Positions 6,261-9,116 of a DNA stretch of 9,116 nucleotides are shown piece after piece. How positions within the stretch are numbered: the first letter of the stretch is position 1; each line of letters opens with the position of its first letter. The notes beneath the pieces were generated by a model. The model saw only the letters and a list, made by a program, of their open reading frames with translations, was not told the origin of the DNA and did not search any database. Location of the stretch: contig CAYMNK010000025.1 of the NCBI GenBank assembly GCA_964391805.1, forward strand, positions 1 through 9,116. The letters are read 5' to 3'. Made by a program: the position numbers and the translations under genes. Origin of the DNA: RUG14300 sp964391805. GTDB lineage: Bacteria > Bacillota > Clostridia > Christensenellales > CAG-1252.

Positions 6261-6277
6261 TATAAATTGTAATTCGA

Positions 6278-6583
6278 TTATTTCTTTTTCTTCGGTTCAG
6301 GCAATTCTGCATACATTGCCTCAAATAGCTTAATGAGAAGTTCTCTATCCTCAATATTTTCTACAGCTATCATACACTTTGCCCCTTCGTATGGAAATTC
6401 TATAGGTGCTTCAGGCATCAATGCAATAGCTGATGGTGTAGGTTTGACGAGCAAGCGATTGTCGTAGACACCGCCTACAACCTTTCCGGCATAATAAAGC
6501 ACATATTCTCCCATCATAGCACGAGCAGATAAACCGCTACATTGTTCTAACACAAAATCTAAATATTCTTTACTACTTGCCAT
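6278..6583 (-). CDS. TfoX/Sxy N-terminal-domain protein
   Basis: The product is 101 aa if it starts at ATG 6583 (MASSKEYLDF). GGAGG at 6589-6593, 5 nt upstream, sets this start; the in-frame ATG at 6593-6595 overlaps that site and is rejected. It is a single TfoX N-terminal domain: SARAMMGEYVLYY (20-32), GKVVGGVYDNRLLVKPT (33-49), FPYEGAKCM (63-71), and a lysine-rich end. Proteobacterial TfoX/Sxy is a competence regulator with two domains. Stand-alone N-terminal domains are common in Clostridia, usually beside VOC proteins, and their role is unknown; a competence role should not be assumed. It is the last gene of the minus-strand ATPase-VOC-TfoX operon, 35 nt after the VOC stop. No hairpin terminator follows. 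Confidence 0.88.
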   Translation of the reverse strand: MASSKEYLDFVLEQCSGLSARAMMGEYVLYYAGKVVGGVYDNRLLVKPTPSAIALMPEAPIEFPYEGAKCMIAVENIEDRELLIKLFEAMYAELPEPKKKK

Positions 6584-6618
6584 AATTGCCTCCATAAATC
6601 AGAACTTGTCTAAATGTA

Positions 6619-6981
6619 TTACACGGGTGTTCCAACTTCAATTAGATTGCCATCAGGGTCATAAAACCTGACAACCTTTTGTCCCCAGCTATGTGTCATC
6701 AATCGATTGACGTATTCTGTTTCAGGGTAAAATGTTTCAAGACGCTCTACAAATTGCTCTTTATTTGGCTCTTCAAAATATAACTCAGACTGATTACTGT
6801 TTGGAATAACACTTCTTTTTAAAAATTGTTCCCAATATCCCAATTCCTGTAAATATTAATTATTAGTCAATTCCATATTCCCATCGTTGTCTTGAATCAG
6901 TTGAAACCCAAACATATCACGATAAAATTTTAGAGCACGGTTGCAATCTTTTACAACGATAAGCGTTCCTTTGTATTTCAT
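6619..6981 (-). pseudogene. VOC (glyoxalase/bleomycin-resistance fold) protein interrupted by an in-frame stop
   Basis: The frame begins at ATG 6981 with AGGAGG at 6987-6992, 5 nt upstream. It reads 41 residues (MKYKGTLIVVKDCN...FYRDMFGF) and meets TAA at 6856-6858. The same frame then continues without a shift through YLQELGYWEQF to YDPDGNLIEVGTPV and a stop at 6619. The total of about 120 residues equals a normal small VOC protein, so a single nonsense change (for example TTA to TAA) is the simplest reading. The C-terminal DPDGNLIE, with the metal-ligand-type Glu, is intact. VOC proteins are metalloenzymes or drug-binding proteins; the substrate here is unknown. It starts 20 nt after the ATPase stop, in the same operon. 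A TTG at 6843 could restart translation but has no ribosome site. Sequencing error remains possible. Confidence 0.82.
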
Positions 6982-7001
6982 GCTTTCCTCCTAAATTATT
7001 T

Positions 7002-8342
7002 TTATAAAAACATCGTCATATAAATCGGTATACAAAGAAGTTCTCCGTCTTTTCGCAAATCTTTTGTGTACACCAAATATCTTTGACCTGTTTTTCCTGA
7101 AAACTTATCTACAAATGCATCAATTGACGCATGAGTTTTATAACCAGATGATTTAACTTCAATAGGACATACTTTATTTCTTTTTGCAATCAAGAAATCA
7201 ACTTCATAATTATGACTAGAATTTTCTTTCGGGAATGTATAATAAAACAATTTATTACCATTTGCATAAAGCATTTGAGAAACTATATTCTCATATAGGT
7301 AGCCAAGATCGGTATCAAGTTTATCGCTTAATAGTTTTTCATAGATCACATTCTCCGTAAAATCTTTATCCATAAATGCTAACGTTGTAAATAGGCCCGT
7401 ATCACAAACAAACATTTTATACTTGTTTATATCTTCATGCAAAGACATTCCGGCGCTTGGATCGTTTGCATGATATGCAACATTAACTGTTAATGAATCC
7501 TTCATATCGGCAATAATTCCAAAAACTCTATCTTGCTTTTCATTTGGAATAACACTTGACACTTGGTATCTTGATGCATTTTTAGCAAGCTCCGAAGGAA
7601 TAGCAGAAAACATTAACGATGCTCTTCCTGTAGTATCAATTTTCCTAAAATCATCTTGATAAAGTTCCAAAATTGAACGCTTTACTTGATCTACTTTACT
7701 AAAATTGTTTGTATCTATATATTCGTTTACTGCTTGCGGCATTCCGCCAACTAACATATAAAGTCTAAAATCACGCATTAGTCTACGATTTACATCATCG
7801 CCAAGCGACATTTTATTCTCAAACGCAGTTCTAAGCATTGGAATTGTTGCTTTATCTCCTAATGCCCAACGAAACTCTTCATAATCCATAGGAACCATTT
7901 CGAGTCTTGTTTCTTCGCTTGGAATAATAATATTTTCAACATTCTTCTTTATAGAAAGCAATGAACCCGTTTCAATATAATCATATCTGCCGTCTTTAAC
8001 CAAATGTTTTATTGCTTGCCTCGCAAGCGGTTCTCTTTGCACCTCATCGAAAATAATAACGGATTTCCTATTTTCCAAATTAACATGATATATAAGTTGC
8101 AAGCGTAAGAACAAATAATTCAAATCCGATAAATCTTTGAACAAATCATGCACTTCTTTAGGAGCAATAGAAAAATCAATAAGAATATAACTAGAGTACT
8201 CCTTTTGTGCAAACTCTTCGGCAACCGTAGACTTTCCGACACGTCTTGCTCCTTTTATCAATAGAGCAGTTTTTCCATTGGAATCTTTTTTCCAATCAAG
8301 CATCTTTTGATATATTTTACGTTCAAAAATTCTATCAGACAT
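7002..8342 (-). CDS. AAA-family ATPase with C-terminal DUF4143 (nuclease-like) domain
   Basis: The product is 446 aa from ATG 8342 (MSDRIFERKIYQ), with AGGAGG at 8349-8354, 6 nt upstream. N-terminal AAA_14-type ATPase: Walker A GARRVGKST (31-39), Walker B SVIIFDEVQ (94-102), sensor-like ETGS (124-127). The middle is helical (about 180-260) with the LVGGMPQAV motif (197-205). The C-terminal DUF4143 region (about 240-440) has Glu351, Asp382 and EVK (395-397), the E...D...ExK arrangement of PD-(D/E)XK folds, so nuclease-like residues are kept. These proteins are widespread and variable in Clostridia and Bacteroides, and their function is not established. First gene of a three-gene operon. The frame stays open upstream to 8516 through three 11-residue repeats (KQIEIFG); an ATG at 8474 with AAAGGA at 8482-8487 would give 490 aa. 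Promoter and ribosome site favour 8342. Confidence 0.9.
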   Translation of the reverse strand: MSDRIFERKIYQKMLDWKKDSNGKTALLIKGARRVGKSTVAEEFAQKEYSSYILIDFSIAPKEVHDLFKDLSDLNYLFLRLQLIYHVNLENRKSVIIFDEVQREPLARQAIKHLVKDGRYDYIETGSLLSIKKNVENIIIPSEETRLEMVPMDYEEFRWALGDKATIPMLRTAFENKMSLGDDVNRRLMRDFRLYMLVGGMPQAVNEYIDTNNFSKVDQVKRSILELYQDDFRKIDTTGRASLMFSAIPSELAKNASRYQVSSVIPNEKQDRVFGIIADMKDSLTVNVAYHANDPSAGMSLHEDINKYKMFVCDTGLFTTLAFMDKDFTENVIYEKLLSDKLDTDLGYLYENIVSQMLYANGNKLFYYTFPKENSSHNYEVDFLIAKRNKVCPIEVKSSGYKTHASIDAFVDKFSGKTGQRYLVYTKDLRKDGELLCIPIYMTMFL

Positions 8343-8366
8343 AATAGACCTCCTATTTTTGATATT

Positions 8367-8395
8367 ATTATACCACGCCCCGCCGAAAATTTCAA
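8367..8395 (-). promoter_or_regulatory. Promoter of the ATPase-VOC-TfoX operon
   Basis: Minus-strand TTGAAA (8390-8395), a 17-bp spacer and TATAAT (8367-8372) match 11 of 12 consensus bases. The predicted start near 8360 gives a leader of about 18 nt carrying the AGGAGG site. The -35 and the upstream half of the spacer are made by the first copy of the 14-bp repeat box (8382-8395), so a protein bound there would compete with RNA polymerase. Confidence 0.75.
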
Positions 8396-8461
8396 GTTTT
8401 ATTCGCTGTGAATTGCCGAAAATTTCAATTTGTTTTTGCCGATATATGCCGAAAATTTCAA
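8382..8461 (-). repeat. Three 14-bp boxes (TTGAAATTTTCGGC) at an exact 33-bp period
   Basis: Identical boxes lie at 8382-8395, 8415-8428 and 8448-8461, each 33 bp from the next. The second and third share 21 bp or more. The core GAAATTTTC (minus strand) is a 9-bp dyad with one central base. The promoter-proximal copy forms the -35 of the ATPase promoter. Because 33 is a multiple of three, the array also encodes an open 11-residue repeat in frame with the ATPase. Operator array and N-terminal extension are both possible; identity at every third-codon position of the core favours a DNA-level role or recent duplication. Confidence 0.85.
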
Positions 8462-8527
8462 TTTGTTTATTCATTTCATATTCCTTTAGGTATGATATCA
8501 TCAATAAAGACTTCATCTTTTTTATTC

Positions 8528-8556
8528 TATGGGTGTCGGAATAATCGTTCTATCAC
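8528..8556 (+). repeat. Left inverted repeat of a 376-bp segment
   Basis: This 29-nt sequence matches the reverse complement of 8875-8903 at 24 of 29 positions. It begins GGGTGTC after three bases and contains TAATCGTTCT. Two more TAATCGTTCT boxes follow at 8571-8580 and 8592-8601. Multiple sites inside an inverted terminus resemble transposon ends of the Mu/Tn7/IS21 type. Confidence 0.7.
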
Positions 8557-8656
8557 AGTTTTTGATCGAGTAATCGTTCTGCTACATAGGGTAATCGTTC
8601 TAACACCTGCCATTAAAAAGCGAAAGAAAGGCTATAATTTTAATACAAAACCAAAT

Positions 8657-8688
8657 AAAAAATCCACCAGACCATAAAATCTGATGGA
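8657..8688 (-). terminator. Minus-strand terminator-like hairpin
   Basis: 8680-8688 pairs with 8663-8671 (9 bp, one mismatch, 8-nt loop), followed on the minus strand by six T (complement of 8657-8662). No intact minus-strand gene lies upstream of it in the window, so it may be the surviving 3' end of a lost gene, or part of the mobile segment. Confidence 0.55.
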
Positions 8689-8744
8689 AATTTGCTTGTT
8701 TTATGCCATTTCAGCCTTAAAACGCCTAAAAAAGTATAAAATAA

Positions 8745-8780
8745 TAGTCTTGACACCTTTTATTCATTGTATCAAGACTA
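8745..8780. repeat. 9-bp inverted repeat TAGTCTTGA ... TCAAGACTA
   Basis: 8745-8753 is the exact reverse complement of 8772-8780, 18 nt apart. The right arm overlaps TTGTATCAA (8767-8775), the reverse complement of the TTGATACAA that begins both multi-repeat arrays (6180-6188 and 8810-8818). Confidence 0.55.
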
Positions 8781-8819
8781 GTCATTTTTAATGTGTTTGT
8801 CGAACTATTTTGATACAAA

Positions 8820-8902
8820 CGACACCCCTACTTAAAAATCCCAACACCCCAAGGCAAAAAAGCGACACCCCTAAGTGTTAGAACGATTACTTTGACACCC
8901 CT
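8820..8902 (+). repeat. Four ACACCCC boxes at 21-30 bp spacing
   Basis: CGACACCCCT at 8820, CAACACCCCA at 8842, CGACACCCCT at 8863 and TGACACCCCT at 8893. A-rich linkers separate the first three. The layout parallels the 20-bp-period array at 6191-6260, including the preceding CTATTTTGATACAA. Confidence 0.7.
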
Positions 8903-8903
8903 A
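8875..8903 (-). repeat. Right inverted repeat of a 376-bp segment
   Basis: Partner of 8528-8556 (24 of 29). Its first 16 bases are also the exact reverse complement of 8591-8606. The terminus is part of a run of four (C/A)GACACCCC-like boxes at 8820, 8842, 8863 and 8893, spaced 22, 21 and 30 bp. No convincing target-site duplication is seen outside the repeats. Confidence 0.7.
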
Positions 8904-8994
8904 AAAAATATATTCAAAAGCAGAAATTACTACTTGACTTTTTGCCTTTTTAGAGTGATATATAGACACCACGCTTTAATGGAATACTACCCGA

Positions 8995-9032
8995 AGAAGA
9001 ACTGCTGTCGAGTGATGGCATTTCTTCTTTTT
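8995..9032 (+). terminator. Possible plus-strand terminator
   Basis: AGAAGAA (8995-9001) pairs with TTCTTCT (9022-9028); a TGC/GCA pair follows after one mismatch, the loop is 12 nt, and four T follow. TTGACT at 8934-8939 with TATATA at 8959-8964 (19-bp gap) could be a weak promoter for a short transcript ending here. Confidence 0.35.
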
Positions 9033-9085
9033 CGGTAAGTGTTCAAGAAGTTATTAAGTCTGGAGTGCAGTCGAAGTGGAGGGCT

Positions 9086-9116
9086 ATGACTACAAAAGAG
9101 ACAAGGAATAAAGCGT
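9086..9116 (+). CDS. Possible start of a gene cut by the window edge
   Basis: An ATG at 9086 follows GGAGGG (9078-9083) with a short 2-3 nt gap and reads MTTKETRNKA before the window ends. Only ten residues are visible. The opening is reminiscent of large serine recombinases of Tn4451-type elements, which often begin with a short Lys/Thr/Arg-rich stretch before the ALYxRLS motif, but that motif is not reached here. Function is not assigned. The tight ribosome-site spacing lowers confidence that this is the true start. Confidence 0.3.
   Translation, partial: MTTKETRNKA

Larger units (their letters stand above)
5936..6277. other. Gene-free stretch between the small RNA and the tfoX-like gene
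   Basis: No credible gene is seen. Contents in order are the hairpin at 5988-6030, the 13-bp inverted repeat at 6032-6067, a GAACAA/TTGTTC pair at 6072-6093, the palindrome at 6106-6117, the phrase CTATTTTGATACAA at 6175-6188 (repeated at 8805-8818), and the 20-bp-period repeat array at 6191-6260. Confidence 0.6.
8528..8903. mobile_element. Possible MITE-like or internally deleted transposon
   Basis: A 376-bp segment without a gene is bounded by 29-nt imperfect inverted repeats and has additional internal copies of the terminal boxes on both sides. That fits a non-autonomous element moved by a transposase encoded elsewhere. Its middle holds a minus-strand terminator (8657-8688), a TAGTCTTGA/TCAAGACTA inverted repeat (8745-8780) and the CTATTTTGATACAA phrase (8805-8818). 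It could equally be two neighbouring insertion-sequence ends left after deletion. The family was not identified. Confidence 0.45.
8343..9085. other. Long gene-free stretch upstream of the ATPase gene
   Basis: About 740 bp hold the ATPase promoter and its 33-bp-period boxes (8367-8461), a 10-bp palindrome ATGATATCAT (8492-8501), the inverted-repeat-bounded segment (8528-8903) and a plus-strand terminator-like hairpin (8995-9032). No complete gene other than a possible ATPase N-terminal extension is supported. Confidence 0.6.

Noticed and set aside
6584..6595. Upstream ATG for the TfoX-like protein
   Set aside because: It overlaps GGAGG, which is correctly spaced for ATG 6583, and family members begin like MASSKEY.
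8382..8461. CRISPR-like array (regular repeats with spacers)
   Set aside because: Repeats are only 14 bp, there are three, two of the units share sequence into the spacers, and the array overlaps a promoter. No cas gene is nearby.
8690..8800. 13-residue minus-strand frame (MNKRCQDYYFILF) ahead of the terminator at 8657-8688
   Set aside because: It has no Shine-Dalgarno site or recognisable similarity, and a chance frame is likely.
8931..8964. CtsR-like heat-shock operator (TTGACTTTTTGCC)
   Set aside because: It matches only part of the tandem heptad consensus, and no chaperone or protease gene follows.
1..9116. tRNA or rRNA genes and tRNA-type integration site
   Set aside because: No cloverleaf, GGTTCGAATCC-type arm or rRNA sequence was seen on either strand, so the integrase target cannot be named.

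Overview
The window looks like part of a low-GC Gram-positive chromosome of the Clostridia type (Bacillota, probably an uncultured gut or rumen lineage). Evidence: AT-rich DNA, strong AGGAGG-type ribosome binding sites, textbook sigma-A promoters (TTGACA-N17-TATAAT), and the order rpmE, yqhQ-like (DUF1385), prmC, prfA, which is familiar from Clostridia. Species cannot be assigned from the sequence alone.

Layout. (1) 1-1019: a complete tyrosine recombinase on the minus strand followed by a bidirectional terminator, probably the edge of an integrated element lying further left. (2) 1020-1592: a gene-free mosaic of short perfect hairpins and degenerate repeats, ending at the prfA terminator. (3) 1593-4735, minus strand: the translation-termination module rpmE, then a DUF1385 membrane protein fused in one reading frame to PrmC, then prfA. 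PrmC methylates the GGQ glutamine of the release factor encoded just downstream. (4) 5004-5777, plus strand: a PRC-barrel-type protein, divergent from rpmE. (5) 5778-6277: gene-free, with a strong promoter 60-70 nt before a strong terminator (a candidate small RNA), large inverted repeats, and four copies of a 10-bp box at an exact 20-bp period. (6) 6278-8342, minus strand: an accessory operon of an AAA ATPase/DUF4143 protein, a VOC (glyoxalase-fold) gene broken by one in-frame stop, and a TfoX N-terminal-domain protein. (7) 8343-9116: the ATPase promoter region with a 14-bp box repeated three times at an exact 33-bp period, then a 376-bp segment bounded by 29-nt imperfect inverted repeats with multiple internal sites, like transposon ends. 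The last bases hold a possible start of another gene.

The core block (3) and perhaps (4) are housekeeping chromosome. Blocks (1) and (5-7) look like accessory or mobile DNA. The observations most worth following are the DUF1385-PrmC fusion whose start codon sits immediately behind a terminator, the orphan small-RNA unit at 5838-5935, the 33-bp-period repeat array overlapping the ATPase promoter, and the multi-site transposon-end-like arrays at 6191-6260 and 8528-8903. No complete new defence or mobile system can be demonstrated from this sequence.
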